From: CAVSWN01 sp046728115
GTDB taxonomy: Bacteria; Acidobacteriota; Vicinamibacteria; Vicinamibacterales; CAVVIG01
Reading direction: 5' to 3'
Assembly (NCBI GenBank): GCA_046728115.1
Contig: JBKPDW010000154.1
Span: 1-47,661 of the forward strand
DNA: 47,661 nucleotides
Part shown: positions 32,932 to 41,280 of the stretch, in pieces
Numbering within the stretch: position 1 is the first letter of the stretch
Layout: the number at the start of each line of letters is the position of its first letter
Translations under genes and position numbers: made by a program
Notes under the pieces: model-generated
Database searches by the model: none
What the model was told of the DNA's origin: nothing
What the model saw: only the letters and a program-made list of their open reading frames with translations

Positions 32932-34708
32932 GCTGCCTCTTCAATCTGATCCGCACGTCGCGCTTCGTCATCACATGAGTGCCGAGCACCAGCACGTCCA
33001 TGTTGGTCCGCAGGAAACAATCGAGCGCTTCCTCCGGCCGATGAACGATCGGCTCGTTCTCATTGAACGACGTATTCAACAGAACGGGAACACCCGAAAT
33101 TTGCTCGAATGCTCGAATCAATTCCCAATAGAGCGGGTTCGACCGGCGGCTCACCGTCTGCAGCCGGCCCGAGCCGTCGACGTGCGTCACGGCGGGAACG
33201 GCGATCTGTTTATCGGCTCGAATCGGATAGACCTGTATCATGAACGGATCGGCAACGGCGCCGACGAAGTAATCGTTGCAGGATTCCTCGAGTATCGACG
33301 GTGCAAACGGCCGGAACTTCTCACGGAACTTGATCTTGGTGTTGATGATGTCGCGCATGTCGGCGCGGCGCGGGTCCGCCAGGATGCTTCGATTGCCGAG
33401 CGCGCGTGCGCCCCACTCCATCCGTCCCTGAAACCAGCCGACCACCAGGCCCCGAGCGATTTGCTCGGCGGTCCATTCACAGAGCTCCGCGTGATCGTCG
33501 AACGTCGCGCGATGACACCCGCCGTCGCGGATCTCGTGCTCGCGAGCCATCAGCGCCGTGGCGATCCCAGCATCATCAAACGAAGGGCCCCAGTAGCCGT
33601 GCTGCATCACGAACCGGCGCGGCTGACCAAGGACTTGATGCCAGACGTAGCAGGCGGCGCCCAGAGCCGTCCCGTTGTCGCCGGCGGCGGGCTGGATGTA
33701 CACCTCTTCGAACGACGTGCGCTCACGAATCTTCCCATTGGCGACGCTGTTCATCGCGCAGCCGCCGGCAAGACACAAACGCGACTGGCCGGTTGCGGCG
33801 TGCAAGCCGTTCAGAACATGGAACGCCGCTTCCTCGAACACGACTTGTAGGGAGGCTGCGATCGCCTCATGGCGCGCGGTGACCTTGTCGTCGGCCCGGC
33901 GCGCGGAGCCGAGCTCCTCTTCGAGCGCGCGGCTGAAGACCGGATCGAGCGTCGGTTCGCCGTCATCCCAGGTCATGCCGGCGCCTTCGGACCAATGCCG
34001 GAAGTACTTCAGGTTCAGTTCGAATTTTCCGCCGGGCAAGAGGTTGACGAGCTTTCGAATCGGCCCCACGAAATCCGGCTGCCCGTAGGGCGCCAGGCCC
34101 ATTACCTTGAACTCGTCGCCAAATTTCTGGAAGCCGAGATACTGCGTGATGGCGAGATACATCAGGCCGAGCGAATGCGGGAAGTGCGTGCGATGCGTCA
34201 CATCGAGTCGCGATCCCCGGCCGATTGCCCAGGACGTACTCACGAAATCGCCGAAGCCGTCGACAGCGCAGACGGCGGCTTCGTCGAACGGCGACACGAA
34301 GAACGCGCTGGCGAGATGAGCCGGATGATGTTCGACCCAGTGCACGGTCGGGCGCGGGCCGTCCTTCAGTCCGAGCGTCTCGCTCAACGTTTCGGGAATG
34401 GCGCCGACGCGGCGATAGTTCGCGGCGCGATCGCTGATGAGACCGCCGCCAGGCCGATGCCGCAGGGCGAACCGCGCCTTGCGCCACAGATTCGCCTTAG
34501 GGTTGCGCGACACGGCAACGTGCTGGATGTCCTGCGGCGCCATGCCGGCCATCTCGAGGCACGTGCGGATCGCCTCCGTTGGAAAACCGGCGTAATGCTT
34601 GATGCGTCTAAACCGCTCTTCTTCGACGGCCGCGACCAATTCGCCATCGCGAAGCAGTACGGCAGAAACGTCTCCGTGATACGCGTTGATCCCGAGAATG
34701 TTCGTCAT
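32918..34708 (-). CDS. NodU/CmcH-family O-carbamoyltransferase
   Basis: The 596-residue protein begins ILGINAYHGDVSAVLL and has HWVEHHPAHLASAFF with metal-binding His127, His128 and His131, the Kae1-like domain marks of the NodU/CmcH family, and a C-terminal carbamoyl-transfer domain with PFAPSILEE and LLNTSFNENEPI. Members move a carbamoyl group from carbamoyl phosphate onto a hydroxyl of a sugar or small molecule using ATP. In this operon it probably carbamoylates a glycan sugar. It overlaps the sugar transferase gene by 4 bases. Confidence 0.9.
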   Translation of the reverse strand: MTNILGINAYHGDVSAVLLRDGELVAAVEEERFRRIKHYAGFPTEAIRTCLEMAGMAPQDIQHVAVSRNPKANLWRKARFALRHRPGGGLISDRAANYRRVGAIPETLSETLGLKDGPRPTVHWVEHHPAHLASAFFVSPFDEAAVCAVDGFGDFVSTSWAIGRGSRLDVTHRTHFPHSLGLMYLAITQYLGFQKFGDEFKVMGLAPYGQPDFVGPIRKLVNLLPGGKFELNLKYFRHWSEGAGMTWDDGEPTLDPVFSRALEEELGSARRADDKVTARHEAIAASLQVVFEEAAFHVLNGLHAATGQSRLCLAGGCAMNSVANGKIRERTSFEEVYIQPAAGDNGTALGAACYVWHQVLGQPRRFVMQHGYWGPSFDDAGIATALMAREHEIRDGGCHRATFDDHAELCEWTAEQIARGLVVGWFQGRMEWGARALGNRSILADPRRADMRDIINTKIKFREKFRPFAPSILEESCNDYFVGAVADPFMIQVYPIRADKQIAVPAVTHVDGSGRLQTVSRRSNPLYWELIRAFEQISGVPVLLNTSFNENEPIVHRPEEALDCFLRTNMDVLVLGTHVMTKRDVRIRLKRQHALA

Positions 34709-35385
34709 GACAGCTTGTCGCCGCGATGCTCCCAGCGGCCGCGGAAGGTGATCCAGAAGGAGAGCAGGATCAGACGAATATCCAGCCAGAACGTCCGCCG
34801 CCGAATGTAGATGGCGTCATAGCGGAACTTGTGACGGCGGAGCACGTCCCGCGGCGCGTAAATCTGTGCGACGCCGGTCAGCCCCGGCCGTACGCGGCAC
34901 CGCTTCTCAAATCCAGGAACGTCTTCGAGCGCGACCGGGGCACCGTCGCCCTGCACTTCGATCTCGTGCGGACGGAGTGCTCGCGGACCGACAAAGCTCA
35001 TATCGCCGCGAAAGATGTTCCAGAGCTGCGGCAACTCGTCCATCGCCGTCGCGCGCATCAACCGGCCGATCGCGGTGATGCGCGGATCGCCGTCGCAGGC
35101 CTGCATCGCGCCCACTTTGGACTCGGCATCGGGAATCATCGAACGGAATTTGAGGGCCCTGAATTCGCGACCGTTCTGCCCGAGGCGCGCCTGCGAGAAA
35201 AACACCGGACCGCCATCTTCCAGCTTGATGGCAGCGGCTGCGATGGCCCAGACGGGCGCAGAGAGCACGAGCCCGACGCCCGAAAGCGCCACATCGAGCG
35301 TGCGCTTCGCGATGTCCGACGCGGTGGGGCGCTCGGCGATCGTCCCCGCGGCGGCAGACAGTGTGTTGCTGGCGCCGTCCATCAT
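34705..35385 (-). CDS. Polyprenyl-phosphate sugar-1-phosphate transferase (WcaJ/PglC type)
   Basis: The 226-residue protein is a monotopic bacterial sugar transferase: DIAKRTLDVALSGVGLVLSAPVWAIAAAAI is the re-entrant helix, followed by GGPVFFSQARLGQNGREF, LKFRSM, the DELPQLWNIFRGDMSFVGPR catalytic block and KRCRVRPGLTGVAQI. It starts glycan assembly by moving a sugar-1-phosphate from an NDP-sugar to undecaprenyl phosphate. It lacks the N-terminal four-helix domain of WbaP-type proteins. Overlaps of 4 bases on both sides place it firmly in the operon. Confidence 0.93.
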   Translation of the reverse strand: MMDGASNTLSAAAGTIAERPTASDIAKRTLDVALSGVGLVLSAPVWAIAAAAIKLEDGGPVFFSQARLGQNGREFRALKFRSMIPDAESKVGAMQACDGDPRITAIGRLMRATAMDELPQLWNIFRGDMSFVGPRALRPHEIEVQGDGAPVALEDVPGFEKRCRVRPGLTGVAQIYAPRDVLRRHKFRYDAIYIRRRTFWLDIRLILLSFWITFRGRWEHRGDKLS

Positions 35386-36188
35386 GCGCGAGAACGGAGA
35401 CCCGGCTTCGCTTTGCTGTCCGACTTCGAGGACACCGATTCAACGCGTGGAAACATCCTGGAGCGCACCAGGCCCCATTTGGCCAATCGGAACATCAGGG
35501 CCGTTGCGAGACAGCCGAAGCCGTAACGAACGCTTCGCCGGAAGTTGATCGACGAGGCCTCGGGTGTGTAGCTGGTCGGACACGTGACCTCGCCGATGTC
35601 GTACCCGAGCCACACCACTTCGGCGAGCACCTGGTTGTCGAACACGAAATCGTCCGAGTTGTGCTCGAGCGGCAGCCGCTCGAGCAGTTCACGGGAAAAG
35701 GCGCGATAGCCGGTATGAAATTCAGACAGCTTCGTGCCCAGTAGGAGGTTGCCGAAAAGCGTCAACCCACGGTTGGCCACATAACGCCACAGCGGCATGC
35801 CGCCTTTCAACGCCAGGCCTCCGAGAATGCGCGATCCGAGCACGCAGTGGTACAGCCCGCTTCCAACCAACCCCACCATCGCGGGTATCAGCTTCGGCGT
35901 GTACTGGTAATCGGGATGGACCATCACGACGATGTCAGCGCCGTGCTCGAGGGCGAGGCGGTAGCACGTTTTCTGGTTCGCCCCGTACCCGAGGTTCTGC
36001 GGATGTGCGTGCGCAACTACCTTGTCGAGGGTTCGCGCGAGCGCCAGCGTCGAGTCGCGGCTGGCATCGTCCACGACAATGATCAGGTCGACGACTTCCT
36101 GATCGATGACGTCACGCCATGTCTTCAGAAGCGTGCGTTCCGCGTTGTACGCGGGCATGACGACGACGACTCTTCGGTCGTGCAGCAT
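35382..36188 (-). CDS. Family-2 glycosyltransferase (DPM1-like)
   Basis: The 268-residue cytosolic GT-A enzyme starts VVVVMPAYNAERTL and has LIIVVDDASRDST, a D-x-D in VMVHPDYQY, then EFHTGYRAFSRELL. It is similar to dolichol-phosphate-mannose synthase-type enzymes that charge a polyprenyl phosphate with a sugar, which the GT-C proteins of this operon would then use. A 176-base gap before it, unlike other junctions, may hold an internal signal or short ORF. Confidence 0.88.
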   Translation of the reverse strand: MLHDRRVVVVMPAYNAERTLLKTWRDVIDQEVVDLIIVVDDASRDSTLALARTLDKVVAHAHPQNLGYGANQKTCYRLALEHGADIVVMVHPDYQYTPKLIPAMVGLVGSGLYHCVLGSRILGGLALKGGMPLWRYVANRGLTLFGNLLLGTKLSEFHTGYRAFSRELLERLPLEHNSDDFVFDNQVLAEVVWLGYDIGEVTCPTSYTPEASSINFRRSVRYGFGCLATALMFRLAKWGLVRSRMFPRVESVSSKSDSKAKPGLRSRA

Positions 36189-36191
36189 GGA

Positions 36192-36272
36192 TTACCGACT
36201 CGCCTTGAGACCCAGCACCGCCGGATGGCTCGCGGTGCGATACAAGTTCGATCCGGCCGGAGTGGTATTCAT
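36192..36272 (-). CDS. Possible 26-codon leader ORF upstream of the GT2 gene
   Basis: ATG 36272 opens a 26-codon ORF (MNTTPAGSNLYRTASHPAVL then GLKASR) that stops three bases before the GT2 start at 36188. No Shine-Dalgarno is obvious and I recognise no family. Its only support is placement in the one sizeable gap of the operon, so it may be chance. Confidence 0.2.
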   Translation of the reverse strand: MNTTPAGSNLYRTASHPAVLGLKASR

Positions 36273-36364
36273 GATGTGTACGCTCCGGCACTGCTGCTCG
36301 GGGTAGTTGACGGCTGTTCGCGCGAAGTAGCTGCGCTGCCGAACGGTCTCTTGACTCAACTCCA

Positions 36365-37999
36365 TCACAATTGATCCGAATCGTTCAGTTGAGCCGAATG
36401 GACGGCATTATCGCACCCGTTGGCCGTGCCGGAGCGGGCGCCTTCATGCTTGGGGATCCATAACACGAGCTTCGGAATCAGGTCGTCCCGGCGGGTGAAT
36501 CCTGCTTCGAGTCGGCACGACATCATGCGGAGGAACGCGCGATTCGCCGGGCGGTCCAGGAATCGCACGTCGTCGAACGTCGTCGCGTCCGGATTGAATT
36601 CGACGAGCTCGAGGCTTGGATCGTCGAGCGCCCGCAGCAACTCGGTCGAATGCCGTTCGATGTAGTACGTGGTCTGCACGTCGGTGTTCAGCAGCGGCCA
36701 ATTTGGATAACGGTCGGCGATCCAATACAGGCTCGTGCCTTGACCAAAGAAGATCGCGTGGCCATCGGGGCGCACAAGCGATTGCACGCGATCGCGCACC
36801 ATGCGCACGTCATCGTCGGCCTTGATTTGATAGAGGCGAGCGAAAGTACCCGGCCGGTACAGCACACCGCTCACGACGCATGCCCCGAGCAGCGCGGCGA
36901 CGAACGCCAGCGGAGCGCGCCGCGGTCCTGAGACGGTGGCGTCCGCCCATCGATCGAGCACGACTGCCGCGCACATCAGCAGGAACGCACTTCCGAGAAA
37001 GGCATAGTGGCTCGCCTGCGTCTTCAGCAATGAAACCAGGCCGCAGATGCCCAGTGAGAGCAGCAGCCACAGTTTCTCATCCTGATACAGCACACGACGG
37101 ATTCGCCGGTCGAACGACGCCACGAGCGCGGCACCAACCACGAGCCACACCCAGAGTAGCTTGGTGTACAACTTGGAGAGCCATTCGACGTGCGACGGAT
37201 ACTGAAAGAGCGGAAACACGAACGACCATTCCACGTACGGCCGAAGGCGCCCCGTGATCCAGAAGTACACGGCCTGGCAGGCGACCGCAGCGACGAAGCC
37301 CGTCACGGCGGCCGCGCCGTCACGCAACGACCGTTTGGGCTCGTGCCGCTCTCTCACGATGTATCGTCCAACCAGCCACGCGAGAACAGCGAGCAAATAC
37401 AAGCCAGAAACGGCCTTGAAGGCCGTCGCGGCGCCGAGCCACAGGCCCGCCGCAAACCAGGTCCGCATGCCGCGATCGCTTCCTGATCGTGTTGCCACAG
37501 CAAACGCGGCGAGAGCGAAGAGGAATACGAGTCCTGTAGGCTCGAGGTAGTTGAGCTCGCCGAAGATGGCATTCAAACCGACGAGCCCCGAGGCGGCGAG
37601 CCCTGCTCGACTGCCGAAACCCCTCGAGACGATCACCCGGTAGGTCGCCAGCATCATCAGCAACAGGATTGCGAGTACGAGCAACGCGACGCCAGCATGC
37701 GTGGCTGCCATAGGCAAACGAAAGTAGGCCGCAACGAGGTAGTACATGGCCCAAGACTTCGACGGCACGAAGGCGTAAAACGAGTACCCCTTCTGAAGTG
37801 TTCGGGCGATGACGAGGTACTCCAGCGCGTCGTAGCCATATCCGGAGTTGTAGATGAATAGGGCTGTCGCCAGTAAGCCGGCGACACTGAGTCCCACCAG
37901 ACCCAGGTCCGCGACGCTCGCTCCGTTTCGCGCGACCTCCCCGTGTCGCTCGCGCACGCGGTGAGCCGGCTGCCCGATGCCTACGAGCTCGCTAGCCAC
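36365..37999 (-). CDS. GT-C-like polytopic membrane protein
   Basis: The product is about 544 residues from GTG 37999, chosen because it overlaps the previous stop as at other junctions (GTG 38002 also possible). It has roughly ten helices and an outer loop near the start with NSGYGYDALEYLVIARTLQKGYSF, the acid-rich first loop of polyprenyl-dependent GT-C enzymes, and a soluble C-terminal part with LYWIADRYPNWPLL. The donor and acceptor are not known. The longer frame to 38116 contains basic low-complexity residues and is not needed. Confidence 0.75.
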   Translation of the reverse strand: MASELVGIGQPAHRVRERHGEVARNGASVADLGLVGLSVAGLLATALFIYNSGYGYDALEYLVIARTLQKGYSFYAFVPSKSWAMYYLVAAYFRLPMAATHAGVALLVLAILLLMMLATYRVIVSRGFGSRAGLAASGLVGLNAIFGELNYLEPTGLVFLFALAAFAVATRSGSDRGMRTWFAAGLWLGAATAFKAVSGLYLLAVLAWLVGRYIVRERHEPKRSLRDGAAAVTGFVAAVACQAVYFWITGRLRPYVEWSFVFPLFQYPSHVEWLSKLYTKLLWVWLVVGAALVASFDRRIRRVLYQDEKLWLLLSLGICGLVSLLKTQASHYAFLGSAFLLMCAAVVLDRWADATVSGPRRAPLAFVAALLGACVVSGVLYRPGTFARLYQIKADDDVRMVRDRVQSLVRPDGHAIFFGQGTSLYWIADRYPNWPLLNTDVQTTYYIERHSTELLRALDDPSLELVEFNPDATTFDDVRFLDRPANRAFLRMMSCRLEAGFTRRDDLIPKLVLWIPKHEGARSGTANGCDNAVHSAQLNDSDQL

Positions 38000-39659
38000 C
38001 ACGCGCGCTCCTGTCCGTCGACTCGGCGAGCGGCGAGCCGAACACGAGCATCCACGACGATGTGGATTTGAGCGGCTCTTCGCGCCAGCGGCCGACAGAC
38101 CTGAAAGAGTCTTCAATCGCAGTCAGTTTTCCGTTGTGTTCGAACCGCCGCGGCAGGAAAAGCACGACACCGCCCTTGGCCGACCCCGCGTACTCCGATC
38201 GAGCCAGCTCGTCGACAGGTACGAAGTCTGCGTGCGCGATGATGAACCGACGATCGGTGAAAGCCAGGCCGAGCTCCGGAGACGGCAAATAGAGAACACT
38301 GTCGTCTGCAGCGCGATCTCTGATCTCGGCCACGATACTCGGCACGTCTTCACCCGCCTCGAAAAACACGTAGCGGATGCCCTGCGGTCCCACGAGTGAC
38401 GCCGAGGACCGTGCCCGAAGCAGTCCTTTGTCGACCAGCGTAGCGGCGCCATACATCGACGGAACCACCAGCAGCGCGAAGAGCGCCGCACCAGCGGCAA
38501 CCCGCCGCAGCCCGACGGCGCTGCGCATCGTGTCGGCGAGGAGAACCACGACGAACGGGAGCATCAACAGCGATTCGACTCGCAGGTACCGCGCGTAGCC
38601 GAGATAACTTCGCGACTCGGCCGATACGAACGCCAGCAGGGCGCCCGAGGTCGTCAAACAGACGACTGACAGCACGCGCGCCACTTCTTTTCGCGAGCCG
38701 GGAGGAGACGCGATCGACGTTCGCAGCATCAGGAACAGCCCGACAATCACGAGCGGCGCGGTCGCCGCGTACATCGTTTCAAAGTGCCTGTCCGTGAGGA
38801 TCGACCGCGACGGATGCTCGAGTAGCCATCGGAGAAGCGAATCCCAATCGGTAGCTGCGAAGATCGAGCTGCCGAACGGCCACAGCGTCATCCACGACAC
38901 GCGCAGGTGCACACTGGGATCGAAGCTCGTCGTCCCGCCCGGGAACCCGAGCGCAAAGATCGCGGCGAGGCTCGCCAACCCACAGGCAGCGTAGAGACTC
39001 CAGTTCCTCCACGAGATCCATCGTCTGACGACGAACAGCGTCCACGTGACGCCGAGGCCGACGATGAGAAATGCCGCGTTGTACTTGACCAGGAACAGCA
39101 ACGGCGTCGCGACACCGGCGCCGACCACCCACCACATGCTCTGCCTGGCGCGTCGGAGCGCGGCCAGGTTGACGAGAACGATATGCGGCGCGCACGCCCA
39201 CAGAAGGAACTCGCCTCCGGAGTAGATGTACGCGTCCACATGGCAAAAGCGCAGGAGGAGGAACAGAGAGACGAAGAACGCCAACCCGCGATTTCTTCCG
39301 ATTGCGGTGGCGAACAACGACGCCCATCCGATGGCACCGAGGATCCAGCAGGCCACAAACGTGCAGCGAAGCGCGTTTCCCCAGTCCAACGCAATCGCAC
39401 GAAACGCCAGCGGGAACAACTGGTAAGACGGCGCCCACCATGCGATGCGGCCGGCGTGATCGCGGCTCAGGTCTTTGTTGTCGGCGACGACCATTGAAAG
39501 CGGGCTCGGCGATCTCGCTGCGAGAAACTGCTCTGCCGCAACGATGCCCCAGCCTGGATCCGAATTGATCCCCGGCCGCTGGGTGAGAACGGACGTCAGG
39601 GTCAGCGCGCAGACGAGACCCAGCAGCAACCAGGGCGCGCCGTCGGCCAGCTTCTTCAC
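37992..39659 (-). CDS. Polytopic membrane protein, probable GT-C glycosyltransferase
   Basis: The 555-residue protein has about twelve membrane helices. The first outer loop contains INSDPGWGIVAAEQFLA, with an acidic residue placed like the GT-C catalytic Asp, and a C-terminal soluble part (from about 430) includes VLYLPSPELGLAFTDRR. GTG 39659 forms a GTGA overlap with the methyltransferase stop, which fixes the start; the open frame above it to 39824 belongs to the methyltransferase. It is adjacent to another membrane protein of similar layout. Confidence 0.75.
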   Translation of the reverse strand: MKKLADGAPWLLLGLVCALTLTSVLTQRPGINSDPGWGIVAAEQFLAARSPSPLSMVVADNKDLSRDHAGRIAWWAPSYQLFPLAFRAIALDWGNALRCTFVACWILGAIGWASLFATAIGRNRGLAFFVSLFLLLRFCHVDAYIYSGGEFLLWACAPHIVLVNLAALRRARQSMWWVVGAGVATPLLFLVKYNAAFLIVGLGVTWTLFVVRRWISWRNWSLYAACGLASLAAIFALGFPGGTTSFDPSVHLRVSWMTLWPFGSSIFAATDWDSLLRWLLEHPSRSILTDRHFETMYAATAPLVIVGLFLMLRTSIASPPGSRKEVARVLSVVCLTTSGALLAFVSAESRSYLGYARYLRVESLLMLPFVVVLLADTMRSAVGLRRVAAGAALFALLVVPSMYGAATLVDKGLLRARSSASLVGPQGIRYVFFEAGEDVPSIVAEIRDRAADDSVLYLPSPELGLAFTDRRFIIAHADFVPVDELARSEYAGSAKGGVVLFLPRRFEHNGKLTAIEDSFRSVGRWREEPLKSTSSWMLVFGSPLAESTDRSARGG

Positions 39660-40330
39660 GATCGGAACACGAGGATCATGCTCTTCCACAGCCAGGGCAC
39701 GCGGCCAGCACCGACGAACCGGTCGTACACGAACGCCTCTCCCTCGCAGAGGCGCCGCAGCGTCCGGCGCGACCAGAACTTGATGTGGCCGCCGTCCCAC
39801 AACGGCGAGAGGTGGGCGTCCCACTTGTTGGTGACGGCGAGCGACAGGTTTTTCAGAAAGCCGTGGTAAGGCGTCGACACGAGCAGGTATCCGCCGGGCT
39901 TCAGGACCGACCGGGCGAACCGCGGCAGATTGCGAGGCGCATACAGATGCTCGACGACTTCCAACGCGACGACCGCGTCAAACGGCGGTTCGTCCAACCG
40001 TGCCGGCTCTTCGTCCACTCCCACTTTCTTGAACGTCACGCCCGGGTTGGATCGTCGTGCGATCGTGATTCCACTCGCCGATGGATCGCAGCCGACGACG
40101 TCGAATCCAGCGGCAGCCAGCTGAGCGGAAAAGACGCCGTTGCCGCACCCGAGGTCAAGAATCCGTTTGACGCCGATTGTTTTGCACAATGCGAGAACCG
40201 GCTGCGTCAGGTACTTCGCGTCGTAGGACGGTTCCGCGTCGCGGTACTCGTACTCGTGAAACGGCGGCACACCCTTGTTCGGGCGATGGGGCGCCGCCGG
40301 TTGGGCCCACACTGTCGGAGATGAACTCAA
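39656..40330 (-). CDS. Class I SAM-dependent methyltransferase
   Basis: The 224-residue protein has the Rossmann methyltransferase motif I ILDLGCGNGVFSAQLAAAG (57-75), an acidic motif II in VVGCDPSASGI, and motif IV-VI segments VVALEVVEHLYAP and KPGGYLLVSTPYHG. It should methylate a small molecule or sugar. The start is TTG 40330, which overlaps the upstream stop as TTGA. It resembles UbiG-like small-molecule O-methyltransferases and may methylate a glycan sugar. Confidence 0.88.
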   Translation of the reverse strand: MSSSPTVWAQPAAPHRPNKGVPPFHEYEYRDAEPSYDAKYLTQPVLALCKTIGVKRILDLGCGNGVFSAQLAAAGFDVVGCDPSASGITIARRSNPGVTFKKVGVDEEPARLDEPPFDAVVALEVVEHLYAPRNLPRFARSVLKPGGYLLVSTPYHGFLKNLSLAVTNKWDAHLSPLWDGGHIKFWSRRTLRRLCEGEAFVYDRFVGAGRVPWLWKSMILVFRS

Positions 40331-41280
40331 ACTGGCTTCAGCTCGTTGGCATGCGCTTCGTGCTCGGCCGCCCCGATCGCCCGATCGCCCGCTGGCGCGG
40401 CGACCTCGACAGCCTTACTGCGCATCTCAGCGATGTTGATGTCGACGAGAAGGCGATACCAGAACCCCTGAAGGACGTGGAAGATGAACCCCTCCCGTCC
40501 GTCGAGGAAGCCCAGCCTCAAGAAGTAGCGATACACGAAGTAGAGGCAGGGACGAACGAAAAGCGGCAGCCGCGCCCAGATTTGCTTCAGCCAGCGCACT
40601 CGCGCGTCCGGCGATCCGAAGACCGACGCGAGGCCGACGGGCGTGTCAGCCGTCATCGCACGCAGCTCCTGCTGCGCTTGAAGCACCGCGTACTTATTGT
40701 GCTTCGCCGTCCACACCTCGATCGCCGCCTCGTTCTGGTTGTCCTCGACGAGATCGCCGTGGAGCAATGTCGTCACGCCTCGTACCGAGAAGTGGTGATC
40801 GACGAGATCGCCGGTATCGACCGACACGTGCTCGCGTCGGAACAGCTTGAGGAGGTACTTCGGATAGTAGCCTCCGTGACGAATCCACTTTCCACGAAAG
40901 ATCTGCCGGCGATTGAGAAAGTAGCCGTTCGGACCTCCCGAAGGTGATGATGCAAACAGACCGAGCAACTCGTCCCGAAGTGCGAAGGTCACGCGTTGAT
41001 CTGCGTCGAGGGCGAGCACCCATTCGCTTCCGAGCGGCAGGTGCGCGAGCGCCCACTCCCACTGGCGCGCGTGGGTTTCGAAAGGATGCGCCACGACTTT
41101 CGCGCCGAATCGACCGGCGATCGCGAGCGTGCCGTCTGTGCTACCCGAGTCGACGACGAAGATCTCGCTCACCCAGCCGGCGACGGATTCGAGGCACGCC
41201 GCCAGGTTCAGCTCTTCGTTGAATGTCAGGACAACGACAGAAATCTGAGCAGTGTGGTGCATGTGAGTTGGCGCGATCAC
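40327..41280 (-). CDS. Family-2 glycosyltransferase (WaaE/KdtX-like)
   Basis: The protein of about 317 residues starts with the GT2 block ISVVVLTFNEELNLAACLESV and has EIFVVDSGSTDGTLAI and an EWVLALDADQRV segment with the D-x-D, then FRGKWIRHGGYYPKYLLKLFRR, which is characteristic of WaaE/KdtX-like enzymes that add sugars to lipid-linked or LPS-core intermediates. GTG 41280 shares its bases with the previous stop (GTGA); ATG 41262 (MHHTAQ) is the alternative start. Confidence 0.88.
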   Translation of the reverse strand: MIAPTHMHHTAQISVVVLTFNEELNLAACLESVAGWVSEIFVVDSGSTDGTLAIAGRFGAKVVAHPFETHARQWEWALAHLPLGSEWVLALDADQRVTFALRDELLGLFASSPSGGPNGYFLNRRQIFRGKWIRHGGYYPKYLLKLFRREHVSVDTGDLVDHHFSVRGVTTLLHGDLVEDNQNEAAIEVWTAKHNKYAVLQAQQELRAMTADTPVGLASVFGSPDARVRWLKQIWARLPLFVRPCLYFVYRYFLRLGFLDGREGFIFHVLQGFWYRLLVDINIAEMRSKAVEVAAPAGDRAIGAAEHEAHANELKPV

